A DNA stretch of 64,000 nt, from the NCBI GenBank assembly GCA_020628095.1, contig JAHDFP010000007.1, positions 97,550 through 161,549 on the forward strand, given 5' to 3'. The notes under the pieces were generated by a model. It searched no databases. It saw only the letters and a program-made list of their open reading frames with translations, and had not been told where the DNA came from. Numbering within the stretch: position 1 is the stretch's first letter; every line of letters begins with the position of its first letter. A program made the position numbers and the translations under genes. The stretch is from Saprospiraceae bacterium (GTDB taxonomy: Bacteria; Bacteroidota; Bacteroidia; Chitinophagales; Saprospiraceae). Of this stretch, positions 19,276 through 27,272 are shown one piece after another.

Positions 19276-21117
19276 TTACATGTAAGAAGGCATCTCTATC
19301 CCTAATAAATCCATTCCTTTTTCTAACACCCTAGCCACCGCTTTACATATATCTATACGCAGGCTCACCGTCTCATCTGTCTCTGCGCTTAATATTCTGT
19401 AATCATGGTAGTACTTATGGAATGACTTCGCCACAGAGTACATATAGTTTGCCACTGTAGATGGATCGTATTTTGCAAAGGCTTCTTTTATTACGTCTGG
19501 ATAGGACAATAACATAACCAGTATGTCTTTTTCCGCGTTTTCTAGTGCAGTATCGTCACTATAAGCTCCTTTTTCTCCGTTAGCCTTTCTTAAGATGGAT
19601 TGTATCCTGACATACGCATTCTGTATATACGGCCCTGTCGTACCCTGCATATCCACTGACTCCTTCGGGTCAAATACCATCCGCTTCCGTGGATTTATTT
19701 TTATCAAAAAGTACTTCAATGCAGCCAATCCTATCTTGCGATATATATCTGCTTTTTCTGATTCTTGCAATCCTTCCAGACCTCCTCTTTCTTCAGCAGA
19801 ATCTCTAGCTGTCTCTATGACTTGCTCCATGAGTACATCGGCATCTACGACTGTGCCTTCTCTGGATTTCATCTTACCAGTCGTCAGATCGACCATACCG
19901 TAAGACAAGTGATACAAGTTATCGGCGTACTCGGCACCAAGTTTTTTTAGAATATTAAACAATACCTGAAAGTGATACTCTTGCTCATCTGCCACGACAT
20001 ACACCTGCCTATCAAACTTATACTTATCATATCTCACCGCCGCAGTACCCAGATCCTGAGTTATATAAACGGAAGTCCCATCACTCCTCAAAACAATCTT
20101 ATGATCCATCCCGACGTCTTCCAGATCAACCCATACACTATTATCTTCTTTCTTATAAAACACCCCAGTCTCTAATCCGTCACTGATCGTATCCTTACCC
20201 AGTAAGTAAGTATCCGACTCATACACGATATCATCAAATTCCACGCCCAGCGCCTTATAAGTTGTTGCAAAACCATCGTATACCCAGCCGTTCATCGTTT
20301 CCCAGAGGCTTCTGGTTTCTTGTTGATTATCTTCCCATGCAATGAGCATCTCACGCGCTTCTTTTCCTAAGGCACTGAATTGATTAAAATAAGTATTCTT
20401 GTATCTCTTATAGAAATTCTCTTCTAACTCACCCTCTTTACCATTCTCCTTATACGCCTGCGCTCCATCATCACTAGCTTGCCACGACTTATATTCTGAC
20501 TGAAAAGCCTTCTCAAATTCCACATAATATTTCCCCACAAGGTGATCCCCTTTGATACCACTGCTTTCCGGCGTCTCACCATCGGCGAATTTCTTCCAGG
20601 CCAACATACTTTTGCATATCGCGATCCCTCGATCATTCACCACTTTGGTTTTAATGACCTTGTAACCATTGGCCGAAGCAATTTTCGCTACTGACCAGCC
20701 CAACAATATATTCCTGATATGACCAAGGTGCAAAGGCTTATTCGTATTAGGAGACGAATACTCTATCATAAAGGTCTGTCCGTTATCAGGGTGCTGACCA
20801 TAATTTTCGTCACCAAGAATACCCTTTAATACGGAAAGAAAATATTTAGAATCTATGGACAGATTAAGGAATCCCTTAACGACATTATATCCAGTAACTA
20901 ATTGAGATTCTGCGACTAAGGCCTTGCCCAAACCATCCGCGATATCTTGAGGTGATTTCTTTAATTGTTTGACGAGTGGAAAGACCACAAAAGTATAATC
21001 ACCTTCAAACTCCTTATTGGTTGGATTGATAATAAGATGCTCCTGAGAAATCTCATAATCAAATAAGTGCTGTACTTGGTTTTTGATGTCCGCCGCTAAT
21101 CCAGATAAAATGTCCAT
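19276..21117 (-). CDS. argS: Arginyl-tRNA synthetase
   Basis: 613 residues. N-terminal tRNA-recognition domain (FVVFPLVKQLKKSPQDIA), catalytic core with EYSSPNTNKPLHLGHIRN containing the HxGH signature, GKMKSREG where other synthetases have KMSKS, and a C-terminal helical DALR anticodon-binding domain beginning near YIQNAYVRIQSILRKA. Charges tRNA-Arg in the cytoplasm. Lies 38 bp downstream of rsmD on the same strand, in one translation-related run (DUF3822, rsmD, argS, glnS). No frameshift or missing motif. Confidence 0.97.
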   Translation of the reverse strand: MDILSGLAADIKNQVQHLFDYEISQEHLIINPTNKEFEGDYTFVVFPLVKQLKKSPQDIADGLGKALVAESQLVTGYNVVKGFLNLSIDSKYFLSVLKGILGDENYGQHPDNGQTFMIEYSSPNTNKPLHLGHIRNILLGWSVAKIASANGYKVIKTKVVNDRGIAICKSMLAWKKFADGETPESSGIKGDHLVGKYYVEFEKAFQSEYKSWQASDDGAQAYKENGKEGELEENFYKRYKNTYFNQFSALGKEAREMLIAWEDNQQETRSLWETMNGWVYDGFATTYKALGVEFDDIVYESDTYLLGKDTISDGLETGVFYKKEDNSVWVDLEDVGMDHKIVLRSDGTSVYITQDLGTAAVRYDKYKFDRQVYVVADEQEYHFQVLFNILKKLGAEYADNLYHLSYGMVDLTTGKMKSREGTVVDADVLMEQVIETARDSAEERGGLEGLQESEKADIYRKIGLAALKYFLIKINPRKRMVFDPKESVDMQGTTGPYIQNAYVRIQSILRKANGEKGAYSDDTALENAEKDILVMLLSYPDVIKEAFAKYDPSTVANYMYSVAKSFHKYYHDYRILSAETDETVSLRIDICKAVARVLEKGMDLLGIEMPSYM

Positions 21118-21155
21118 ATTCCTTCTAATAAAATGCGAAAATAGGGCTATTCTCT

Positions 21156-21698
21156 TTAAGAAATATTGAAGAAAGAGAAGATTGTCTGTCCATAATTTCT
21201 CTGCATGGTCAATTTGGGATGATTATCCAGCTTGACATTTGGGTTGTGCTCAAGCACTAAGGTTCCTCCACTGCGCAATAGTCCCTCACCTAAGATTATA
21301 TCTGGTATATCCTTAATTGTCTTTAGTCCGTATGGTGGGCCAGCAAAAATGTAGTCATATTGATTCTTGTCAGACTTAACAAATTTGAATACATCCATTC
21401 TGATAATCGTCATTCGATCCTCGATCCGGAACTTGACAGCCATTTCTTTGACGAATTTAATCGCTCCAGGAAACTTATCCACATAGGTGGCATCCATACA
21501 GCCTCTGCTTATAACCTCATAACAGTGATTACCCGTCCCACCGAATAAATCAAGAAACTTGACCTCGGAGAAATCTATCTTATTAGCTAGAATATTATAA
21601 AGACCTTCTTTAGATATATCCGTCGTGGGTCTTGTAGGCCAGTTTTTAGCCGGTGGGTTAAATCTCAATCCACTGAGTTCGCCACCGATTATACGCAT
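21156..21698 (-). CDS. rsmD: RsmD-like 16S rRNA guanine-N2 methyltransferase
   Basis: 180 residues of the RsmD family, which methylates G966 of 16S rRNA. Features: MRIIGGELSGLRF and PTRPTTDISKEGLYN at the N-terminus, and the S-adenosylmethionine loop FLDLFGGTGNHCYE. The catalytic motif IV, normally (D/N)PPY, reads GPPY (G120-Y123), a GAC-to-GGC-type difference. Its start overlaps the end of the DUF3822 gene by 10 bp, the usual Bacteroidota pairing. If the Gly is real, catalysis may be altered; a sequencing error is possible. Confidence 0.88.
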   Translation of the reverse strand: MRIIGGELSGLRFNPPAKNWPTRPTTDISKEGLYNILANKIDFSEVKFLDLFGGTGNHCYEVISRGCMDATYVDKFPGAIKFVKEMAVKFRIEDRMTIIRMDVFKFVKSDKNQYDYIFAGPPYGLKTIKDIPDIILGEGLLRSGGTLVLEHNPNVKLDNHPKLTMQRNYGQTIFSFFNIS

Positions 21699-22483
21699 GA
21701 CTTACAGAGGTAGAGGTCCAGATAGAGTTGCTTGGAGAATTTAGTTTCTGACGGAAGTAGGAGGTTTTCGTCCATTATGGCCACCTCTCGTATATACCCA
21801 GTAAGCAAATTATATAAGTTAGACTCTTTCTCGATTGTACCGCCCAGAGATAATTTTTGATCGGCAGGATCAAGGTCAAAATACTTCATAACCCACAAAA
21901 AGTGATACAAATAATCCTCCGCCGCCGTACAATAGAACTGATTATAGAACTGAAACTGTCCATTCTTGACATAACATACATGCAGACACTCTCCAGAAAT
22001 AAGACCTATCAAATCAGTATCTATCAAATAAGCATAATTAGCCATCGCCGTAGAGATATGCGCTGCCTTATACTTATAATCATAGTTACTCAGTGCCTTA
22101 GTGAATTGCTTGTCTATATAATGCAAGGTACTGACATCCTCTTTGAGGAGGCTATCATGTTTTTTTACGGGTTTATTGCGTAGATGTAGGTTATACTGCT
22201 GGCTGATATACTCGTCATGGTACTCCTCCTGATAATCAGCTGTATCGAGATGGGCATAGGGCTTGACCGTCGACATCACTCTGGCCTTGTGTAGCCTATA
22301 GTTTTTATTCCAGATTTCGAGCATTTTCTCAAAATTTCTGGTGGCATGATGATCCGCCTTGAGCAATAGCTCATTATCAGACCATAGCCCATAAAAAAAA
22401 CTGTCCTCGTACAAGACGATAGACAGTTCTGAGACATCTTTTATGTCTTTTATATGATCAAACGATATATTTATCGTCCCCAA
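21689..22483 (-). CDS. DUF3822 family protein
   Basis: 264 residues, TTG start overlapping the upstream gene by 13 bp and its end overlapping rsmD by 10 bp. Assigned to DUF3822 by its position immediately upstream of rsmD, as usual in this phylum, and by the pattern of an N-terminal SELSIVLYEDSFFYG segment with a later GLISGECLHVCYVKNGQ and LSLGG. The family is thought to have an actin-like ATPase-related fold, but no function is established. No signal peptide or membrane helix. Tight coupling suggests a role connected with ribosome maturation, which is inference only. Confidence 0.75.
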   Translation of the reverse strand: MGTINISFDHIKDIKDVSELSIVLYEDSFFYGLWSDNELLLKADHHATRNFEKMLEIWNKNYRLHKARVMSTVKPYAHLDTADYQEEYHDEYISQQYNLHLRNKPVKKHDSLLKEDVSTLHYIDKQFTKALSNYDYKYKAAHISTAMANYAYLIDTDLIGLISGECLHVCYVKNGQFQFYNQFYCTAAEDYLYHFLWVMKYFDLDPADQKLSLGGTIEKESNLYNLLTGYIREVAIMDENLLLPSETKFSKQLYLDLYLCKSCV

Positions 22484-23052
22484 TTTCCAGATAGGTTAGG
22501 TGCATTCATATCTCCAAACTTAATCATCTTATCGGGGTTATAAGAGTTGTCATATTTAGAATACTTTCTAGAAGCATAATCTCCCATAAAGTCCTTGTAA
22601 CGTGTTCCTACCTGACATACATTAACAAGTGTAGACTGATAAGTCATGGTATCCGCAGCTATAGTGAAGGTCTTGCCATCTCCATAAGGCACGGTAGATA
22701 GATCAGATATATCCACTTCCAGAAAGTCCAATGAATCTTTTGCCGATTTACGTATTTCTGTTCTTATAAAATCCTGTCCTGTCGGGTCATCTGGGTCACC
22801 AAGTATTTTTTCTATGGTTATGCTATCTGTATTGAGCGTATAGGCCAGTGAATCGAAATTCTTAGCATATTTATCCGTGATCGCCTTATACATTTCTTGC
22901 GCGGTTCTGATATCCTCTAACTTGCCGATAACCGCTTTTTCGCGTTCCGTTTTAACCTCCTGAAACTTAATAGGCTCTTGTATATTGAGATATAAGAGAT
23001 ATACCAAAAAAGCACTAAGTACTGCCAAGAGAATTGTAATGATGGACTTCAT
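22471..23052 (-). CDS. Membrane-anchored conserved hypothetical protein
   Basis: 193 residues: one N-terminal membrane helix (about residues 4-22) followed by an extracytoplasmic domain. The segment after the helix (PIKFQEVKTEREKAVIGKLEDIRTAQE, positions about 28-54) has the look of a widespread Bacteroidota family of unknown function with a pilin-like long N-terminal helix. It is the first gene of the run that continues into DUF3822, rsmD, argS and glnS. Function unknown; a periplasm-facing structural protein is plausible. Confidence 0.75.
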   Translation of the reverse strand: MKSIITILLAVLSAFLVYLLYLNIQEPIKFQEVKTEREKAVIGKLEDIRTAQEMYKAITDKYAKNFDSLAYTLNTDSITIEKILGDPDDPTGQDFIRTEIRKSAKDSLDFLEVDISDLSTVPYGDGKTFTIAADTMTYQSTLVNVCQVGTRYKDFMGDYASRKYSKYDNSYNPDKMIKFGDMNAPNLSGNWGR

Positions 23053-23301
23053 TTAATCGATCCTTAATTGGTTAATAATTGAGAAATTACTCTCGATACG
23101 TCTAAGTTGTGAAATAAATAATTTTTCCACAGAAATCTTAATATTACAGCATATACTATTAGATAATAGATGATAAAATATGTGGTTTTGGTGGTATAGA
23201 GATGGCTTTTTATTGATATTTTATCAGTAACCGTAGCTAATGAGAGGGAATTGACCATCCTTATACGGGTTTAGTAGGCTTTTTATCTAACACTTCTAGG
23301 T

Positions 23302-23330
23302 AAGAGCCATATTTGGTTACCAATGCTCTT
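23302..23330. repeat. Small hairpin downstream of the antitoxin gene
   Basis: AAGAGC (23302-23307) pairs with GCTCTT (23325-23330), with an inner TTGG/CCAA. There is no T run on the strand of the antitoxin gene, so it is not a convincing terminator. It lies at the edge of the accessory islet. Confidence 0.3.
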
Positions 23331-23344
23331 GATGTACAGAGCTT

Positions 23345-23740
23345 TTATCTTCTCACTAATTGATAATCTTGGACTAATACATGGGCAGTAAGATTCAACT
23401 TCTCTGATAATGCTCTTATCATTTGTACGGTCAACTTTCTTTTCCGATTAAGTACTTCTGAGACAATACTCTTGTTTCCTACTATCCCAACCAAATCTTT
23501 TTGTTTTAATTCTAATTCTTCCATTCTGATTTTAATGGCTTCTATGGGATCAGGCGCAGTAATAGGGTAATTCTCCTTCTCAAACTCGTCTATCAATAGA
23601 GCAAGTAGTTCTGCTTCTTTACCATCTCTGGAATCTGGTTTAGAGTCAAATATTTCCTCCATTCGAGAAAGTGCTTTTTCATATTCTTTCTCAGTCTTTA
23701 TTATTTTAAATTCAAATTGTATCTGCGTCGATTTTGTCAT
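23345..23740 (-). CDS. higA: HigA-type antitoxin, XRE-family
   Basis: 131 residues. The first ~70 are acidic and helical (dimerisation or toxin-binding part), the last ~60 a helix-turn-helix of XRE type (IKIRMEELELKQKDLVGIVG, then SIVSEVLNRKRKLT). This matches HigA antitoxins of the HigB-first type. Its ATG lies 29 bp inside the end of the toxin gene, in a different frame. It should neutralise the toxin and repress the shared promoter; a palindrome upstream of the toxin start (24027-24047) is a candidate site. Confidence 0.85.
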   Translation of the reverse strand: MTKSTQIQFEFKIIKTEKEYEKALSRMEEIFDSKPDSRDGKEAELLALLIDEFEKENYPITAPDPIEAIKIRMEELELKQKDLVGIVGNKSIVSEVLNRKRKLTVQMIRALSEKLNLTAHVLVQDYQLVRR

Positions 23741-24008
23741 ATTCTTTATGTGTTCCTATAAACCTTATAAACATCCATTGTTTATCGTAATTTATCTTTG
23801 CAATAAGCCTATAATCATTTCCCTTTATATTAAATACCACTCTCGAGTTCTTTAGGATTGTTACAGTCGCATAAAACTGTTTTATCTCGTTTGGTGTTTT
23901 CCAAGTTGCTTTACTCACAGTGTCATACCATGTTTCTAAGTAACTTCTGGAATCTGGAAAATTTTCCCAGAACTCCCTTACTTTCCGCTTAGACAATATT
24001 CTCTTCAC
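23712..24008 (-). CDS. higB: HigB-type mRNA interferase toxin
   Basis: 98 residues, GTG start. Belongs to the HigB_toxin group of the RelE-like superfamily: a basic N-terminus (ILSKRKVREFWENFPD), a Trp-rich middle (LETWYDTVSKATWKTPNEIKQFY) and the core strand region VVFNIKGNDYRLIAKINY followed by FIRFIGTHKEYDKID, where RLIA and the THKEYDKID tail are characteristic. It should cleave mRNA on the ribosome. Toxin-first order with the antitoxin overlapping by 29 bp. It sits in the accessory islet, consistent with horizontal transfer. Confidence 0.87.
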   Translation of the reverse strand: MKRILSKRKVREFWENFPDSRSYLETWYDTVSKATWKTPNEIKQFYATVTILKNSRVVFNIKGNDYRLIAKINYDKQWMFIRFIGTHKEYDKIDADTI

Positions 24009-24012
24009 AAAA

Positions 24013-24047
24013 CGAAGGTAAATACTATGTTTTCAATTTGCAAACAT
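24013..24047 (-). promoter_or_regulatory. Candidate higBA promoter and operator
   Basis: On the minus strand, TTTG (complement of 24041-24044) is followed after 20 bp by TACCTTCG (24013-24020; 7 of 8 to TAnnTTTG). The inverted repeat ATGTTT...AAACAT (24027-24047, 9-bp spacer) overlaps the -33 element, as expected for repression by HigA. The -7 element ends only 5 bp from the GTG, implying a leaderless or near-leaderless mRNA. Confidence 0.4.
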
Positions 24048-24127
24048 TTTTTTTACATGTCGTCTTGAGCTCTGAATAATGAAATGGTTTATACACCATT
24101 AAGGGAGTAAATAGATTTAGTAGACTT

Positions 24128-24301
24128 ATGGATAAAATGGAAATCTATTTTACTCTTCAGAATCTTGTAGAAATTGGTATCAGGAGTAAATTGATCTTAT
24201 CGGAAACTTGTCTGCCTATGGTAGAATGGCAAAGAGTTTGGGACAAAATTTCTTCTTTCTTTGCATTCTTTAAAATACGAAAAACCTCTAACGTATCCTA
24301 A
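24128..24301 (+). CDS. Possible 57-residue ORF
   Basis: An ATG-initiated open frame of 57 codons that reads MDKMEIYFTLQNLVE... and contains MVEWQRVWDKISSFF. It matches nothing I know and is opposite in strand to the neighbouring cassette-like genes. It may be a small protein, a remnant of a longer gene, or chance. Confidence 0.2.
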   Translation: MDKMEIYFTLQNLVEIGIRSKLILSETCLPMVEWQRVWDKISSFFAFFKIRKTSNVS

Positions 24302-24338
24302 GTAGGTGTCGATATTTTGTCAACAGCCTCGCTTGTTA

Positions 24339-25082
24339 TCATCCGTATTTTATTAGTTCCCAAAACTCTCCCAAATTAACTTTTTGTGATTTATATCTCT
24401 CAATTTCCAACTTTTCAGATCTCATTCTCTGAAAGTAATTTTCTTTATCGCAATTCATTTGTTTAGCTAATTTGGATGTGTAGTCTATCGACTTATATTC
24501 ATTTCCCTTCTTTGTAATAATTAGCGCAATAGGTCTTTGCTTTGCTTTACCATAGCCAATGAATTTATGATGTCCATCAAGAATAAAAAACATGTGTGAA
24601 TTTTCAACATGAATAAGAATCATTGATGGCTTGAAACCTGTTAATATTTGCGTTTTGTAATTTTCAGCAATTTCGTCATCTATATCTCTCTGGGTTGGAG
24701 TAAAATCTTCACAACCACCATAGTAATCATAAGATACGTAGTTATCAGCATTTGGAATATGAGTCATATAGATTCTGGTAGATAATACGTATTGCCCAAA
24801 TTCATAATTTCCATAATTCAAAAAGTTCGAATAGTATTCGCATACTGCTAAAAATTCGCCTTCATTGGATATTCCTTTGTTTACAATTCTGTCTATTTCA
24901 ATATTTCGTTTAATGTCATTTTCATTTATCCCCTTTGCGATGTGATATCTCCATGTTGAGCCAATTTCAGCAAACCAGCTATAATGAATAGGTTCATTCT
25001 TTAAGAACAGCATAGTTTCTTGTGCATTACCTGAAATCCTTAAGATTCCATTCTTTCCATATATTTCCTTTTCGTATTTCAT
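24339..25082 (-). CDS. Unknown protein with a DGHHK motif
   Basis: 247 residues, no signal peptide or membrane helix. I do not recognise the family. The central segment FFILDGHHKFIGYGKAKQRP (around residues 165-185) resembles the DGHHR nucleotide-binding loop of ParB/sulfiredoxin-like proteins, but the flanking N-terminal half is unlike ParB. The stop codon TGA is part of a TGATAAC sequence repeated at the neighbouring junctions, and the start codon is 8 bp from a CCGTTATC sequence, so the gene looks like one unit of a cassette array. A nucleotide-dependent enzyme or an immunity-type protein are both possible. Confidence 0.65.
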   Translation of the reverse strand: MKYEKEIYGKNGILRISGNAQETMLFLKNEPIHYSWFAEIGSTWRYHIAKGINENDIKRNIEIDRIVNKGISNEGEFLAVCEYYSNFLNYGNYEFGQYVLSTRIYMTHIPNADNYVSYDYYGGCEDFTPTQRDIDDEIAENYKTQILTGFKPSMILIHVENSHMFFILDGHHKFIGYGKAKQRPIALIITKKGNEYKSIDYTSKLAKQMNCDKENYFQRMRSEKLEIERYKSQKVNLGEFWELIKYG

Positions 25083-25089
25083 TTATGAA

Positions 25090-25138
25090 TGATAACGGAA
25101 TGATCATAGGTGGATGTACGAAGTATGCCGTCTTATCA
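25090..25138. repeat. Cassette-junction-like inverted repeat, copy 1
   Basis: TGATAACGG (25090-25098) pairs imperfectly with CCGTCTTATCA (25128-25138). The right arm includes the stop codon of the gene ending at 25136; the left arm is 8 bp from the start codon at 25082. Size and placement resemble a short integron attC site, but the GTTATC end differs from the strict GTTRRRY core. Confidence 0.4.
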
Positions 25139-25849
25139 TGTATTATAATCTGGCATTTTATTATTTAGCACATTTTGAATTGCTTTACTCACTTTGTTTA
25201 AGATTCTACTGTCCATAGGTGCTCGTGTTACTCTATGTTGATTAGTTATAAATGTATCTACTTCACTTTTAGTTGGATACCTTAATCCATAAGTTGCAGT
25301 ATAGTCCCAAACTATACCGTGGTAAAACCTTACAGTACCATGAGTACGAAATTCAGATAGCGATTCGGTTTGTTCCCAAAATTCGACTGTTACTAAGTAT
25401 TTAGATAGTGAATCAATAACAGCGGAATCGATCTCGTAATCTTTCGAATTTATTATGTTTATACAGTTTATGTCAAGAACCTTGTTTCCAAGGTCTGGAT
25501 GACAATCCAAATCTATTTGGTATTTAACTTTTTTACAATTAATCTTGATAGAAGTTGAATTGTTCAAGATTTGAATAACCTCAAAATATTTGGATTTCTC
25601 TCCAATCGTTTTGAATTGGTAGAGAATTTCGCCTTTTTCAAGTTTGACAGAATCTGGATTTATTAATCCTACAAGTTCAAGTTGAACTTTTTCGTATTGA
25701 TTCCACGCTTTCTGTCTGACTTCACTTTGCACTAAAGCCTGTTGCCATTCAATTGAATCCTGACTTATATTCGGAATGGAACTACTTGATTCTTTTTTTG
25801 CATCATTACAGCTTATAAATAATATTGATATGAATATTAGTCTCTTCAT
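25136..25849 (-). CDS. Hypothetical lipoprotein
   Basis: 237 residues with an N-terminal signal and the lipobox LFISC (Cys about residue 14), then a Ser-rich linker and a domain with no family I recognise (segments EILYQFKTIGEKSKYFEV and TVRFYHGIVWDYTATYGLR). Predicted to be attached to the inner or outer membrane. It sits between two similar junction sequences, with its stop codon inside one and its start 12 bp from the other, so it was probably acquired as a unit. Confidence 0.65.
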   Translation of the reverse strand: MKRLIFISILFISCNDAKKESSSSIPNISQDSIEWQQALVQSEVRQKAWNQYEKVQLELVGLINPDSVKLEKGEILYQFKTIGEKSKYFEVIQILNNSTSIKINCKKVKYQIDLDCHPDLGNKVLDINCINIINSKDYEIDSAVIDSLSKYLVTVEFWEQTESLSEFRTHGTVRFYHGIVWDYTATYGLRYPTKSEVDTFITNQHRVTRAPMDSRILNKVSKAIQNVLNNKMPDYNT

Positions 25850-25860
25850 TGTTTGCTTGA

Positions 25861-25926
25861 TGATAACGGTTAGTAAATGCGGCGTGACGGCGTTTAGCCG
25901 ACATGATTGTCATGTACGTTGTTCTA
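25861..25926. repeat. Cassette-junction-like inverted repeat, copy 2
   Basis: Begins with TGATAACGG, as copy 1, and ends at the TAG stop of the gene at 25924. Internally it can fold into CGGC-GTTTA-GCCG (25888-25900) and ACATGA-TTG-TCATGT (25901-25915). A structured 66-bp spacer between same-strand unknown genes is what an attC-like site looks like; no integrase is in the window. Confidence 0.45.
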
Positions 25927-26543
25927 TGGCGTATTCAATTTTTCGTAAAACCATCCGTTTTTGACAAGGAAATTATCTTTTCTTTTTCTTGCATCATCTA
26001 TTTCTGTTGGTTCCCATTTTTCTTTCATACTATCGAAAACATAATTTAGTGAATTGCCTTGAAAGCACAAATCGATTTCTTCTTGAAATCTGCTATCTTC
26101 AAAATAGATTTGCATTTCACCGCCAAGTCGTTTGTTGTGTTTTTTGAAAATTCATGAACTTCTTTCCAATATGTTTTACAGAATGCGTATTGCCTTTTTA
26201 AGTCCTCTTGATACTCTTCTTCAAACAAATTCCCTTTCCAGTATTTATATCTGCAACCATTATTGAAACTAAGGGTTTTTGCGTGAAAGTTTATCTCTGA
26301 GCAAAATTTAAAATTCGTCATAATCTTTACCTCTTTCCATCTTGTGAAATTTTGTTCCAAGTAATCTAACGCAACAAAATATTCGATTTGATTAGGGTTC
26401 TCGTGTTTGTTTTTTACTTCGTTTGATTGATAATTTCCGTTTTTGATTTTCACATTAAAAATAGATTGAAATTGATTCACAACGTCTTCTCCAGAATTGA
26501 ATTTGAGTTTATGACTTCCAATTATTTCTAATAGACTTCCCAT
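25924..26543 (-). pseudogene. Unknown gene broken by a one-base frameshift
   Basis: Two overlapping frames encode one continuous protein. The first (ATG at 26543) runs 165 codons to 26046; the second continues in another frame to the stop at 25924. They join at a run of six A on the coding strand (complement of 26140-26145): adding one A would give ...EVHEFSKKHNKRLGGEMQ... and an intact product of about 206 residues. In the first frame the tail after the run (CKSILKIADFKKKSICAF) is lysine-rich and unlike the rest. The family is not recognised. The lesion may be a real mutation, phase variation at the homopolymer, or a sequencing error. Confidence 0.6.
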
Positions 26544-26752
26544 TTTTATTTTTTCTTATGACATAGAACTAGCTTATAACAGGAATTTTTTAACACTTTA
26601 TTCCTAGTTAACAGCATTTTTATAGTTAAAACGTACTTTTTTGTCATTGCAAATTCCTATTTGATACTATACCTAAAGTACATAAGTGATTTTTTAATGC
26701 ACTCAGTTTATTTACATCAGATTAGTTAACTTTCGTAGACAATTATTATCGA

Positions 26753-27217
26753 ATGAATAAACTGACGAAGGCTGTAGCAATCTCTATGACCATCTGGTTC
26801 TTAATATATTTTATCATTTTAAAGTACTCGCCAGAGTGGGCAACTTTAAAAGCATCAGTCAAACCAGATGACTCCCCTCCTTGGTATTTTATCATTCAAG
26901 ACTTGAATACAGGCATTTCATCAGTTATTGGGCTCGTTATAAGCTTGATAGGGCTATTCATATTTCATAAGAAAATAGGACCACTCTCAATATTTTTAGT
27001 ATACATAACTTTTCTTTTCTATGGCCCTCATATAGGAGATACCATCGTCATCCTTAAGAATACTTCTGAAGTCTTTGATCCTGCGCTGGCTATTTCAGAA
27101 TGGAAGTCTTATCAGGAATATTTCAATAATGCATGGCGTTCGTATGTTTACTATTTATATTTATTCGTAATAACTCTATCATACATATACTTTCTGCGAA
27201 AAAAGCAGAGATCGTAA
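26753..27217 (+). CDS. Hypothetical membrane protein
   Basis: 154 residues with four predicted transmembrane helices (about residues 8-25, 50-70, 80-97 and 130-148) and no recognised family. The loop between helices 1 and 2 contains SPPWYFIIQDLNTG. It lies just outside the minus-strand islet and 55 bp upstream of tsaD on the same strand. The TAACTTTC shortly upstream is a partial -7 element. Its role is unknown. Confidence 0.6.
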   Translation: MNKLTKAVAISMTIWFLIYFIILKYSPEWATLKASVKPDDSPPWYFIIQDLNTGISSVIGLVISLIGLFIFHKKIGPLSIFLVYITFLFYGPHIGDTIVILKNTSEVFDPALAISEWKSYQEYFNNAWRSYVYYLYLFVITLSYIYFLRKKQRS

Positions 27218-27272
27218 GTGTCTAAAGGTCATCTGTAGTCTAACATTATCTATCTCACTATCTTTGTCAATA

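Larger units (their letters stand above)
24009..24338. other. 330-bp gap in the accessory islet
   Basis: Holds the higBA promoter/operator candidate at its left end, one open frame of 57 codons on the plus strand (24128-24301), and at its right end a GTTATCA sequence overlapping the stop codon of the next gene, shared with the two cassette-like junctions to the right. No RNA gene was recognised. Confidence 0.5.

Noticed and set aside
23064..23258. 64-codon open frame, minus strand, upstream of the membrane-anchored gene
   Set aside because: AT-rich, hydrophobic without a credible domain, and in the 5' spacer of a gene. No sign of coding beyond the absence of stops.
23345..26543. Anti-phage defence island
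   Set aside because: Apart from the HigB/HigA pair no nuclease, helicase, CBASS, Gabija or similar domain is recognisable in the proteins of the islet.
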